Notes: a model not told the origin generated them from the letters alone. A stretch of 6,680 bases of DNA from an uncultured Methylococcaceae bacterium (GCA_903903365.1 CAIUYS010000203.1:1-6680), one strand, 5' to 3'. Counted from the stretch's first letter, positions 1 to 6,526 are shown. Numbers and translations are program-made.

Positions 1-399
1 CTGACTTAAGGCGGTTAACGCTTCTTCCAGATCGTGTTCGGTTAATGAGGGACAATCGCAGCCAATGAGTAGGGCGCGTGAGTAACTTTTAAGCGCCAGG
101 CAAAAAGCGTTGTGCATTCTCGCACCTAAATCCGGGCCTTGTTGCTGCTGAAGAATGACAGGGTAACGTTGCGCTGATGCAGTAAAAAAAGCATGATCGG
201 TTGAAGGCGTACACCAGAGTTGAACCGGGCATAAATTAATACGGGTTGCCAAGTTTAATGTTCTTTGGGTGAGTTCAATGTGTAACTGCATAGCCTGTTC
301 GGCAGTTAATTGAGTGGTTAGACGGGTCTTAACCTGACCGGCAATGGGTGCTTTACAGAAAATCATTAACACCGCGTCAGGGTATTTATAAGCCATCAT
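1..399 (-). CDS. TIGR04282-type (DUF2064) glycosyltransferase, C-terminus cut by window edge
   Basis: The first 133 residues are visible and the frame is still open at base 1; the family is usually about 200 residues or a little more, so roughly the last third is missing. Near the N-terminus, residues 14-27 read FCKAPIAGQVKTRL, the nucleotide-binding loop signature of this CofC/MobA-like GT-A fold family. Residues 111-120 read LIGCDCPSLT, where Asp115 is the expected metal-binding acidic residue. The family is catalogued as 'arsenosugar biosynthesis glycosyltransferase' and normally pairs with a TIGR04283 protein, which is exactly the upstream neighbour here (64-base gap). The name rests on genome context; the substrate is not shown by this sequence. 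ATG at 399 is chosen; ATG at 396 and GTG at 402 are alternatives, and an in-frame TAA at 418-420 rules out anything longer. I see no strong ribosome binding site. It is probably expressed from the helicase operon and should be cytoplasmic. Confidence 0.88.
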   Translation of the reverse strand, partial: MMAYKYPDAVLMIFCKAPIAGQVKTRLTTQLTAEQAMQLHIELTQRTLNLATRINLCPVQLWCTPSTDHAFFTASAQRYPVILQQQQGPDLGARMHNAFCLALKSYSRALLIGCDCPSLTEHDLEEALTALSQ

Positions 400-463
400 C
401 ACCGTGGTCGCCGCTTTTTAAAGGGCAGCCATAGTCGACCTTTTGTAGCATTTAATATGAATT

Positions 464-1187
464 TTACCGGCAAAGTCGCTTGCACAAATCACTTAATTTA
501 AATTGCGTGAACACGCTCTGCGTGTAAAGAAAAGCCAATGTTTTTGGGTCTGCTCCAAAGAAGTAACGCAGGCGTAAAGTCCACATCAGCAGGAGAGTTC
601 GGTAAATACCGTTTTGTTCCCAGCGTCGACTGGAGCTGATGACTTTGTCTTTTAAGCAATTGGGTGGGCTGATTTTCTTTAGTTTTTTACAAAGGGCGAT
701 GTCTTCCATTAAGCTGATTTCAGGGTATCGACCTGCCTGCTCAAAAGCCAGGCGGGTAACAAAAATAACTTGATCACCCGTTGCAATTCTCGTTAACCGG
801 GAGCGCCAGTTCATCATCTGTGCGATAACTTTTAACAAAAAAAGGTTGCCGCTTAATTGAATATCAAAGCGGCCCCATTGCCTGGCAAGGCTGATTTTTT
901 TTTTCAATCAGCGGTAAGGCGTTTTCAGGTAAACAGGTGTCGGCATGCAGAAATATCAATATCTCTCCCGTTGCCTGTTTGGCACCGATATTCATTTGTT
1001 TGCCCCGACCTTTTGGAGATAGCAGCACTTTATCAACTAACGGTGCGGCAAGCAATCTCGTGTTATCGGTGCTGTCGGCATCAACAATGATAAGCTCACT
1101 GTCGTTCCTTAACGGTTGCAATGCCAATAAACAAGACTGAATGGATTTTTCTTCATTCAGCGTCGGGATGATGATAGAGAATTTCAT
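464..1187 (-). pseudogene. TIGR04283-type GT2 glycosyltransferase, split by a frameshift
   Basis: Two overlapping frames together make one family member. The first (1187 down to 864) gives the N-terminal GT-A half: IIPTLNEE at residues 6-13, a VDADSTDNT segment, GRGKQMNIGA and the metal-binding LHADTCLP motif. The second (open from about 907 to the TAA at 464-466) gives the C-terminal half: QWGRFDIQLSG, ATGDQVIFV, the acidic MEDIALCKKLKK motif expected to hold the catalytic base, and SSRRWEQNGI. The break lies in ten consecutive A (coding strand, 895-904). Removing one A joins the halves as ...LIEKK-ISLARQWG... and gives about 240 residues, normal for the family. Both halves look unmutated otherwise, so this is a recent mutation, a homopolymer sequencing error, or transcriptional slippage. 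The ATG lies four bases after the helicase stop region (TAA at 1191-1193), implying translational coupling. The family works beside TIGR04282 proteins; the acceptor is unknown. Confidence 0.87.
895..904 (-). other. A10 homopolymer at the glycosyltransferase frameshift
   Basis: Ten T on the plus strand, so the coding strand reads GA-AAAAAAAAA-TCAG. The upstream frame reads GAA AAA AAA AAT CAG and then stops soon after; the frame encoding the conserved C-terminal half reads AAA AAA AAA ATC AGC. The needed change is +1 (loss of one A, or gain of two). A simple ribosomal -1 shift would not give the conserved frame, whereas RNA polymerase slippage on such a run could. Confidence 0.85.
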
Positions 1188-1190
1188 TAT

Positions 1191-4100
1191 TTATAACGGC
1201 TCAAACAAGGCGGTAAGATCTTCAGCAGTCAGTTTTAATGATTCTTCTTTAGCGCCGCCTTTATAAATACTTTCGGCCAGTGCGCGTTTTTTGTCCTGCA
1301 TGGCAATAATTTTTTCTTCAACCGTATTTTCAGTAATCAATTTGTAGACAAAAACCGGCTTATCCTGGCCTATGCGATGAGCGCGGTCGGCGGCCTGGCT
1401 TTCAGCCGCCGGATTCCACCAAGGGTCATAAATAATAACAGTATCGGCTTCAGTCAGATTTAAACCGACTCCACCTGCTTTTAGGCTGATAAGAAAAACA
1501 TCCACTGCACCGCTTTTAAACAGTTCAATCGCTTCGTCGCGTTTGCGGGTTTGGCCGGTCAGTTTGCTGTAAGCTATTTTTCGGGTATTTAATTCATCTT
1601 CAATCAAGGCAATCATGCGGGTAAACTGTGAAAAAATCAGAATGCGTCGGCCTTCTTCCAATTGTTCCGGCAATAGTTCCATCAACAGGTCAAGCTTGGC
1701 TGATTCTTTTACTTTCAGCGCTTCTTTTAGCGACAGCGTGCGCGGATCACAGCAGGTCTGGCGCAGCTTTAGCAAGGCATCCAAAATGGTGATATGGCTG
1801 CGTGACAAGCCTTTTTCAGCAATTGCATCACGGACTTTTTTCTCCATCGTCAGGCGGATGCTTTCGTACAAAGCGGCCTGTTTTGGATGCAGGGGTACTG
1901 AACGAATAATTTCGGTTTTAGGCGGCAATTCATTGGCGACTTCTTGTTTGGTTCGACGCAGCATAAAAGGCGCAAGACGATTTGACAGGCGTAGTCGTTG
2001 TTCGCTATCACCATAAACTTCAATAGGCGTGCGGAAGCGTTTTTTAAAGGTGGCATTGTCACCTAAAAAACCAGGCATCAAGAAATCAAATTGCGCCCAA
2101 AGTTCACCTAAATGATTTTCCATGGGCGTACCGGTTAAACACAAACGGTGATTGGTTTTAATCTGGCGCACCATCTTGGCCGCTACCGACGTCGGATTTT
2201 TAATGGTTTGGGCTTCGTCCAGAATCAAATAATGATAGTCATGCTTAAGCAGTGTTTCGTCATCTCTGCTTAACAATGGATAAGTCGTCAGTACCAGATC
2301 ATAGTCGTTGATTTGATCGAACAACTGTTTGCGGTCTGCACCCTGCAAGGTTAATACTTTTAGCTCAGGCGTAAAGCGTTCAGTTTCACGTCGCCAGTTA
2401 CTCATCAAACTGGTGGGGGCAATAATTAAACAGGGCAGCGTCATCCGGCCGCTTTGTTTTTCAAGTAACAAATGCGTGAGTGTTTGAACGGTTTTGCCTA
2501 GCCCCATATCGTCAGCAAGAATGCCGCCGAATTTATATTCGCGCAAGAACTGCAACCAGTTAAGTCCCTGTTGTTGGTAATGGCGTAAGTCTGCCTGTAA
2601 GTTGAACGGCAAATCGACATCTTGAATGCCGGCGAAGTTTTTTAATTTTTGTCCCAGTTCTCTCAGTTCTTTGCCACCTGATAAAGAAAACAGGCCATAA
2701 CTGCTCTCCTCCATATCAGCAAGACTGGCCGCATTAAATCGGGATACTTTAAGTGAGCCATCTTTTTCCAGTGTACTGCTATTGAATAACTCAAATAAAA
2801 CAGCCAGTATGGGTTTTATTTTGTCGCTGGGGACGCTCAGATAATTGTGATTCCCCAGCGATATGTTGAGTATGTCTGGGAGGTTTTCGGGATCGTAGTT
2901 TTGCAGCACCGGCATAATCAAGGGCAACAAGGGATAGGATTGGTCGCCAATTTCTACATTGAAGTGCATTTCAAACCAGTCGTTTTGACTTTCGCTGATC
3001 TCGGCATTCCAGTTTTGAGCGGTTTGAAAATTAAGCTTAAAGCTGTCGGCAATGTCGATAACCCAGCCTTCCAGTTCAAGTTCCGGAAGCGCGTTTTGGA
3101 TAAACTCTCGCCAGCATGAGGCACTCTCATTGCTGTTTATGGCAGCGCTGAAAAGAACCAGTTCCTGCGAATCGGTTTTATCGGACGGCGCAGTGATGAA
3201 GCCTTTTTCTGCCAGACGATTTACTGCCTGGCGCTCAATGTCCAGTGCCCGTTTAATACGTACAAAACCCTGACCGGTTTTTACAATACTGAAGTCTTCA
3301 GAGGTAATGGCGGGAAGCATGCAGTCTCCGTATTTAAAGCTAACCGCCATAAAATGAACATAATTTTGAGCATTTATTGGCTGGCCGTATAACAATAATC
3401 GGGGAGTAGGTGCCAGATTATCCTGATCGATTAATTCAACTTTTTTGGGTGCAGGCAGGTGCAGATTTGGGTGTTCAACAGTCAATTTAAAACTGAATTC
3501 ATCGACAAATCCAGCAGGAATAAGTGGAACAGACAAAATTTTATTTAATTGATCGGCACTAGGCGTGATGTTATTAAACCCGCCTACAGTACCTTGAATA
3601 ATATCCAGATAGGAGGGCGGATCAGTCAACAGCAGTGTTGCCGCTGGTTCTATGGCAACCGACAGTTGGTAATTGCCCATTTCCTGTTGATGCCAATCAA
3701 AGCGTAAGTCTCGATTAGTGCCCGCTTTTAAAGGAGGGTTCTCGGCGTTTTCCCAGAATAACCGACCGGTTTGCAATAATTTTGACAAGGCGATGTAACC
3801 GATGGCACCGACCAGTATGGGTTCACCTTTTAACGTGTTAAGCGCCGTCATTAATCGCGCAATTTCTTCGTCCAACGGTTGAATATAGCTGAGGTATGAA
3901 AAGCTGTAACGAAGATTGGCCAAGGTTGTTTTTCGGGCTTTGCCAAGACGCCCTGATTTGTTTGTTTTGGTAATCAGAAGCTCGACAGTCACTTCATGTT
4001 TTGTTTCGCCAGGTTTAAGGATATAAACGACAAATTCCTGGTAGATGTTATGTTGCAAAGGCTCTGGTTCATTCAGACTGTCCAGCCAGGCCATGCAACG

Positions 4101-4442
4101 GTCGCTGGTAACCGCAGGCAATGAAGGGGTTTGATTGATATTTTGATAATTCAGACAGGCAGCCGCTATGTGTTTGCAGTTATGGCCAGCCGGGCAAGAA
4201 CATTTCCCCGTGATTTTTGCCTCGCTGTAATCAGGACGCCAGGCTATGCTAATATTTTGCTGATACGGAAGGGCATCACTGCTGCTAACGGATGCGCTAA
4301 GCTGTACAAAAAGAGGCCCTTCATTTTCAACATCCAGCTTAAGAACCAGGCCCCCATCAAAATAACTTCTTCCTTGTTCATAAGAACTATCACCGCATTC
4401 ATAACGTATATCAGAACGGAGAAGTTTTTTCGATTTATTCAT
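1191..4442 (-). CDS. SWIM zinc-finger SNF2-family helicase/ATPase (1083 aa)
   Basis: A double-stranded-DNA translocase of the SNF2 branch of superfamily 2, presumably cytoplasmic and nucleoid-associated. Residues 81-91 (CSCPAGHNCKH) form a SWIM zinc finger with ligands C81, C83, C89 and H91. Residues about 100-600 are a long poorly conserved middle region. The ATPase core follows: Q-motif region 619-630, Walker A DDMGLGKT 644-651, motif Ia IIAPTSLMSNW about 673-683, motif II DEAQ 742-745, motif III TGTPMEN 770-776, motif IV ILIFSQF 934-940, motif V SLKAGGVGLNLTEAD 986-1000, and motif VI QAADRAHRIGQ 1016-1026. All motors look intact; DEAQ in place of DEAH is usual for bacterial SNF2 proteins. 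The length matches the SWIM-SNF2 class (about 1000-1100 residues). The start agrees with the usual N-terminus of the class (a short basic lead, then SYEQGRSYF), although no clear Shine-Dalgarno precedes it. It is the first gene of an apparent operon with two glycosyltransferase genes. Its cellular role is not established; no defence-system partner such as DISARM genes is present. Confidence 0.95.
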   Translation of the reverse strand: MNKSKKLLRSDIRYECGDSSYEQGRSYFDGGLVLKLDVENEGPLFVQLSASVSSSDALPYQQNISIAWRPDYSEAKITGKCSCPAGHNCKHIAAACLNYQNINQTPSLPAVTSDRCMAWLDSLNEPEPLQHNIYQEFVVYILKPGETKHEVTVELLITKTNKSGRLGKARKTTLANLRYSFSYLSYIQPLDEEIARLMTALNTLKGEPILVGAIGYIALSKLLQTGRLFWENAENPPLKAGTNRDLRFDWHQQEMGNYQLSVAIEPAATLLLTDPPSYLDIIQGTVGGFNNITPSADQLNKILSVPLIPAGFVDEFSFKLTVEHPNLHLPAPKKVELIDQDNLAPTPRLLLYGQPINAQNYVHFMAVSFKYGDCMLPAITSEDFSIVKTGQGFVRIKRALDIERQAVNRLAEKGFITAPSDKTDSQELVLFSAAINSNESASCWREFIQNALPELELEGWVIDIADSFKLNFQTAQNWNAEISESQNDWFEMHFNVEIGDQSYPLLPLIMPVLQNYDPENLPDILNISLGNHNYLSVPSDKIKPILAVLFELFNSSTLEKDGSLKVSRFNAASLADMEESSYGLFSLSGGKELRELGQKLKNFAGIQDVDLPFNLQADLRHYQQQGLNWLQFLREYKFGGILADDMGLGKTVQTLTHLLLEKQSGRMTLPCLIIAPTSLMSNWRRETERFTPELKVLTLQGADRKQLFDQINDYDLVLTTYPLLSRDDETLLKHDYHYLILDEAQTIKNPTSVAAKMVRQIKTNHRLCLTGTPMENHLGELWAQFDFLMPGFLGDNATFKKRFRTPIEVYGDSEQRLRLSNRLAPFMLRRTKQEVANELPPKTEIIRSVPLHPKQAALYESIRLTMEKKVRDAIAEKGLSRSHITILDALLKLRQTCCDPRTLSLKEALKVKESAKLDLLMELLPEQLEEGRRILIFSQFTRMIALIEDELNTRKIAYSKLTGQTRKRDEAIELFKSGAVDVFLISLKAGGVGLNLTEADTVIIYDPWWNPAAESQAADRAHRIGQDKPVFVYKLITENTVEEKIIAMQDKKRALAESIYKGGAKEESLKLTAEDLTALFEPL

Positions 4443-4477
4443 TAGGGCAACACGTGGAATAGCAAAAAGGGAGGGTT

Positions 4478-4487
4478 ATTGTATAAC
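4478..4487 (-). promoter_or_regulatory. Possible -10 element of the helicase promoter
   Basis: On the minus strand the sequence TTGTTATACAAT contains a TACAAT hexamer (5 of 6 to TATAAT) about 35 bases before the helicase ATG, with a TG just upstream, as in an extended -10 element. No good -35 hexamer sits at the right distance, so this is a weak candidate. Confidence 0.25.
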
Positions 4488-4548
4488 AACTGGGGACAAA
4501 AGAGCCTTGTCAGGTAATCTTATAAAAATAAAAGCAGATTGTCTTAAC

Positions 4549-4836
4549 TTAAACGGCAAGCCTTGATTTCTGATGAAGCCGATTAAAATCGTGCGTGGCT
4601 CTGCCGGGCTTGATGATTGTTACTTGGGTACTCAAAAACCACGACGCCAAATCGTTTGATTCAGTATAGAAGATTAAAGTAAATTCATTAAGCAACTAAA
4701 AAATCCGGTTATTTTCGGTCAAATTAGCTTCAGCAGTCATGCCTTTACTGATTCGCATTACCTGACCAAAGAAGCTTTTGAGCGGTATTGGATTCATTGT
4801 CGGAAAGTAAAAAATATTATATTGTTTATCAATGGC
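4549..4836 (-). pseudogene. Interrupted reading frame, possible gene remnant of unknown origin
   Basis: In the 626-base gap between the helicase and the small membrane-protein gene, one minus-strand frame stays open from after TAA (4837-4839) to TAA (4549-4551), broken only by a TAG at 4696-4698. The upstream part has an ATG at 4797 giving 33 residues; its QVMRISKGMTAEANL stretch vaguely recalls the C-terminal end of HlyD-type membrane fusion proteins. The part after the TAG adds 48 codons. I recognise no family, there is no ribosome binding site, and the plus strand over the same bases is also fairly open (a 28-codon ATG frame at 4573-4659 and a start-less frame of about 60 codons to about 4867). 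It may be a decayed gene, a dispersed repeat or chance. The rest of the gap (4840-4925) is very AT-rich and shows nothing else. Confidence 0.2.
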
Positions 4837-4926
4837 TTAATGATTAATAAGTCTGTGTTGTGGTCATAAAAAATATCCGGTCAAAAAAATATTTAATGCT
4901 GTTTTAGTTTTTTTTTATTTATAGTT

Positions 4927-4954
4927 TTGACACGACATACTATCTCATGATAAA
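4927..4954 (+). promoter_or_regulatory. Sigma70-like promoter of the small membrane-protein gene
   Basis: A perfect TTGACA (4927-4932) is followed after 16 bases by GATAAA (4949-4954), a fair -10 match. Directly upstream is a T-rich tract (about 4907-4923) that could serve as an UP-like element. Transcription would start near 4961, leaving a leader of about 108 bases before the ATG at 5069. Confidence 0.5.
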
Positions 4955-4988
4955 AAATACACCGTTGTTGAAAGTTAATTCGGCAACC

Positions 4989-5034
4989 GATCCACAAAAT
5001 TTAATTTTTGGATTGATCCCCTTGTGGAGAGGGA
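4989..5034 (+). promoter_or_regulatory. Leader with competing hairpins
   Basis: TCCACAA (4991-4997) pairs perfectly with TTGTGGA (5022-5028). The same left arm can pair instead as ATCCA (4990-4994) with TGGAT (5009-5013), with more A-T pairs inside. A third option is TCCC (5017-5020) with GGGA (5031-5034). These cannot all form together, which is the layout of a switching leader or of a protein-binding site. It matches no riboswitch class I know, and the ribosome binding site lies 20 or more bases downstream. Confidence 0.3.
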
Positions 5035-5055
5035 ATACTAATAAATAATAACTAT

Positions 5056-5061
5056 AGAGGA
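5056..5061 (+). promoter_or_regulatory. Ribosome binding site of the 69-aa membrane protein
   Basis: AGAGGA stands seven bases before the ATG at 5069. It is a strong Shine-Dalgarno at ideal spacing, and is the main evidence that this short frame is translated. Confidence 0.7.
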
Positions 5062-5068
5062 TTTTAAA

Positions 5069-5278
5069 ATGGCTGAAGTACAAGAAAAAGATAACACATG
5101 GATAATCGTTGGCGTTTGTATCGCTGCAATTATACTTTTGGTGGTCATGCTAAAGAAAGACGAAACAAAGCATTTGCAAAGTGGTGCGGTTGCTGAGCTT
5201 CAAAAAGAAACATTTACAAAAATTGAGAAAAGACACACTTCAAATAACAGCACTGCTGCAGAAATTTCAGGCAAATAA
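5069..5278 (+). CDS. Small single-span membrane protein of unknown function (69 aa)
   Basis: I do not recognise this protein. Residues 1-10 are short and acidic, residues 11-28 (WIIVGVCIAAIILLVVML) form one strong transmembrane helix, followed at once by KK and then a polar, charged tail of about 40 residues with a possible amphipathic stretch (AVAELQKETFTKIEKRH). Charge distribution (negative before, positive after the helix) favours an outside N-terminus and a cytoplasmic tail; that is inference. There is no signal-peptidase site or lipobox, so an inner-membrane protein is expected. Support for a real gene: a promoter-like pair at 4927-4954, AGAGGA seven bases before the ATG, and a perfect terminator beginning nine bases after the TAA. 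It is the only plus-strand gene here and appears monocistronic, so neighbours do not hint at its job. A longer overlapping frame (5181-5438) runs through the terminator and is not believed. Confidence 0.75.
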   Translation: MAEVQEKDNTWIIVGVCIAAIILLVVMLKKDETKHLQSGAVAELQKETFTKIEKRHTSNNSTAAEISGK

Positions 5279-5286
5279 AGTTATTG

Positions 5287-5322
5287 CCCTCCCCGTTTTA
5301 TATTCTGACGGGGAGGGATTTT
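5287..5322 (+). terminator. Rho-independent terminator after the 69-aa gene
   Basis: CCCTCCCCGT (5287-5296) and ACGGGGAGGG (5308-5317) form a perfect 10-bp GC-rich stem with an 11-base loop, followed by ATTTT. The T tract is short but the stem is strong. On the minus strand no T tract follows, so it should act only on plus-strand transcripts. Confidence 0.85.
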
Positions 5323-5653
5323 GCTCTCATGGTTTACCTGTTGACAGAATCTGCGTTATCAAATGTATGTCTTTGAATCGTTACCGCATCAAAAAAATCA
5401 GAAAGCTTATCATCACAGTTCGCAAAAAACTCTATTAAGCCAACCAGTCATCAATGTATTACATTAACGACTGACTCAAATCCACATCCCTATTCAATTT
5501 CTCCAATCAGTCGCGTAAGTAATTTTATGCATGACGTTTATTGAGTTGAAGATCCTCTTGCCAAGTCCTGTGACCTTAGGGTTTCAATGTTAAGTGACTT
5601 ACGTTGATAGCGGACACTTGTTTTTGGTTAAACTGGCTTGCCGGTTCAGTTTG
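5323..5653. other. Intergenic stretch without a gene
   Basis: No frame with a start, ribosome binding site and recognisable product lies here. It holds a nested inverted repeat (CAGTC 5445-5449, AATGT 5453-5457, ACATT 5461-5465, GACTG 5469-5473), a second pairing CGACTGA (5468-5474) with TCAGTCG (5507-5513), and CGTAAGT (5514-5520) against ACTTACG (5597-5603). A TTGACA at 5341 lacks a matching -10. AAACTG/CAGTTT (5630-5635, 5647-5652) lies just past the end of the hibernation-factor gene on the minus strand but has no T tract, so it is at best a weak terminator. Confidence 0.5.
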
Positions 5654-5998
5654 TCAGTCATGCGTTTTAACATCGCCGCGCTGAATGCGTGAGTAATCTT
5701 CCAGTTGTCTTGTGGCGGCATTAAAGGCATCACGAATGGCGACATAAATATCTTCATGGGCCTGTTTGTCATAATGTTCCTTGCTAATAACCAATTCCTT
5801 GTTAGGCGTGGTTATATCAATACGAATGTGATACTGATTGCCTTGGTGATGGTGTTGATGTTCGGCTTCAACTGCAACCCTGCAACTCATAATATGCGAG
5901 CAGAATCTATCCAGCTTGCCGGCTTTTTCGCGAATTTTAGCCTCAACCGCATCAGAATGAGGTATTCCGCGAAAAGTAATTTGTAATGGTAATTGCAT
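5654..5998 (-). CDS. hpf: Short-form ribosome hibernation promoting factor, HPF/RaiA (S30AE) family
   Basis: At 114 residues this is the short, single-domain form; it lacks the C-terminal dimerisation domain of long HPF. The family binds the decoding centre of the 30S subunit and inactivates ribosomes in stationary phase or stress. The S30AE beta-alpha-beta-beta-beta-alpha layout is visible: strand LPLQITFRGI (3-12), helix SDAVEAKIREKAGKLDRF (15-32), strands around SCRVAVEAE (38-46), YHIRIDITTP (56-65) and LVISKE (69-74), and final helix HEDIYVAIRDAFNAATRQLE (81-100). The basic His-rich turn HQHHHQ (47-52) is typical of this proteobacterial subgroup. The start is fixed by AAGGTGA (6005-6011) six bases before the ATG. 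It lies 71 bases downstream of the host-attachment family gene and is probably cotranscribed with it, with a hairpin in the gap. It is not next to rpoN here, unlike the classical hpf, so it may be a second copy. Confidence 0.93.
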   Translation of the reverse strand: MQLPLQITFRGIPHSDAVEAKIREKAGKLDRFCSHIMSCRVAVEAEHQHHHQGNQYHIRIDITTPNKELVISKEHYDKQAHEDIYVAIRDAFNAATRQLEDYSRIQRGDVKTHD

Positions 5999-6004
5999 AA
6001 TGAT

Positions 6005-6011
6005 TCACCTT
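6005..6011 (-). promoter_or_regulatory. Ribosome binding site of the hibernation factor
   Basis: AAGGTGA on the minus strand lies six bases before the ATG at 5998; a near-ideal Shine-Dalgarno that fixes the start. Confidence 0.75.
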
Positions 6012-6024
6012 TTTAAAAATTCAG

Positions 6025-6054
6025 CTTGTGTAAGGCAGTTTGACATAACACAAG
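6025..6054 (-). terminator. Intercistronic hairpin, possible partial terminator
   Basis: On the minus strand CTTGTGT (6054-6048) pairs perfectly with ACACAAG (6031-6025) across a 16-base loop, and a run of five T follows four bases later. It sits between the host-attachment family gene and the hibernation-factor gene. It could trim readthrough, protect a processed end, or only be a weak structure; the loop is large and the stem has just three GC pairs. Confidence 0.35.
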
Positions 6055-6069
6055 GCTTTGAAAAATGTA

Positions 6070-6513
6070 TTAATGACTTGGCAAAAACGTCGGTAGATAT
6101 TTACGAATGTCATCAACACTATGGGTAGTGATATTTTTATCCAGTTCAAAACAGACGAGTTTTTTTACCGGTTCCGATAGCTGGTTTCGCAACAAGCCAA
6201 GAAAAGAGGGCTCTGCAATAATCAGTAATTGTTCAAATTTATTGGCGTTATGTGCGTCTTCCAAATAACGGGCAAGCCGATGTGCAAAGTTGTCGGCTTC
6301 ATGTTTTTTGGGGTCGGTGGGTTGCTCAAAAGCATGTCCCACATTACCTTCGCCTTTAATCTTTCCGGGCAAGTCAGAAGTGATTTGCCGATCATGTAAA
6401 CGAGCTTCGGTATGAGCCAGAGCTTCGATTTCTTCTAACGGAGACGCGGGTGTTTCAACAGTAAAGATGCGTGCACGACTGTTATCAGCGACGAGTATCA
6501 GGGTTGATTTCAT
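6070..6513 (-). CDS. 'Host attachment' family protein, likely eRF1-like (baeRF-type) fold
   Basis: A 147-residue soluble protein of the Host_attach family, named after an Agrobacterium plant-attachment gene; the name probably misleads in a free-living bacterium. Family signatures: VADNSRARIF (8-17) in the first strand, HDRQITSDLPGK (40-51), GNVGHAFE (56-63) followed by E..NFAHRLARYL (72-84), and the core strand LLIIAEPSFLGLLRNQL (96-112). From knowledge of the family I place it with the bacterial relatives of the central domain of archaeal/eukaryal release factor eRF1 and Pelota. The loop after the first strands, where eRF1 carries GGQ, here reads KGEGNVGHAFE without GGQ, so peptide release is unlikely. 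AGAGGA (6521-6526) seven bases before the ATG fixes the start. Its neighbours, a ribosome hibernation factor and a CbpM-like protein, favour a ribosome or stress role over attachment. There is no signal peptide or membrane segment. Confidence 0.88.
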   Translation of the reverse strand: MKSTLILVADNSRARIFTVETPASPLEEIEALAHTEARLHDRQITSDLPGKIKGEGNVGHAFEQPTDPKKHEADNFAHRLARYLEDAHNANKFEQLLIIAEPSFLGLLRNQLSEPVKKLVCFELDKNITTHSVDDIRKYLPTFLPSH

Positions 6514-6520
6514 AATGTTT

Positions 6521-6526
6521 TCCTCT
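6521..6526 (-). promoter_or_regulatory. Ribosome binding site of the host-attachment family gene
   Basis: AGAGGA on the minus strand, seven bases before the ATG at 6513. The 94-base gap upstream (6514-6607) is AT-rich and contains TATTAT (6542-6547) but no -35 partner, so I do not call a promoter there. Confidence 0.7.

Noticed and set aside
742..745. Helicase DEAQ (residues 742-745) instead of DEAH as an unusual active site
   Set aside because: DEAQ is common in bacterial SNF2 proteins, so this is not a missing catalytic residue. The numbers are residue positions, not bases.
1615..2016. Plus-strand frame of 133 codons
   Set aside because: Antisense to the helicase core, which carries intact motifs; the product is Arg/Ser-rich and unlike a folded protein.
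1191..4442. SNF2 helicase as part of a DISARM-like defence system
   Set aside because: No methyltransferase, DUF1998 or phospholipase D-type partner is present; its neighbours are glycosyltransferases.
4131..4445. Plus-strand frame of 104 codons over the helicase N-terminus
   Set aside because: Lies opposite the SWIM zinc finger region, no ribosome binding site and no recognisable product.
5341..5369. TTGACA at 5341-5346 as a promoter
   Set aside because: The hexamer at -10 spacing is TGTATG, a poor match, and no plus-strand gene follows.
5181..5438. Plus-strand frame overlapping the 69-aa gene
   Set aside because: Runs straight through the 10-bp stem terminator and lacks a ribosome binding site; the frame at 5069 has one.
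5705..5986. Plus-strand hydrophobic frame of 93 codons
   Set aside because: Antisense shadow of the hibernation-factor gene; the hydrophobic look comes from the complement of charged codons.
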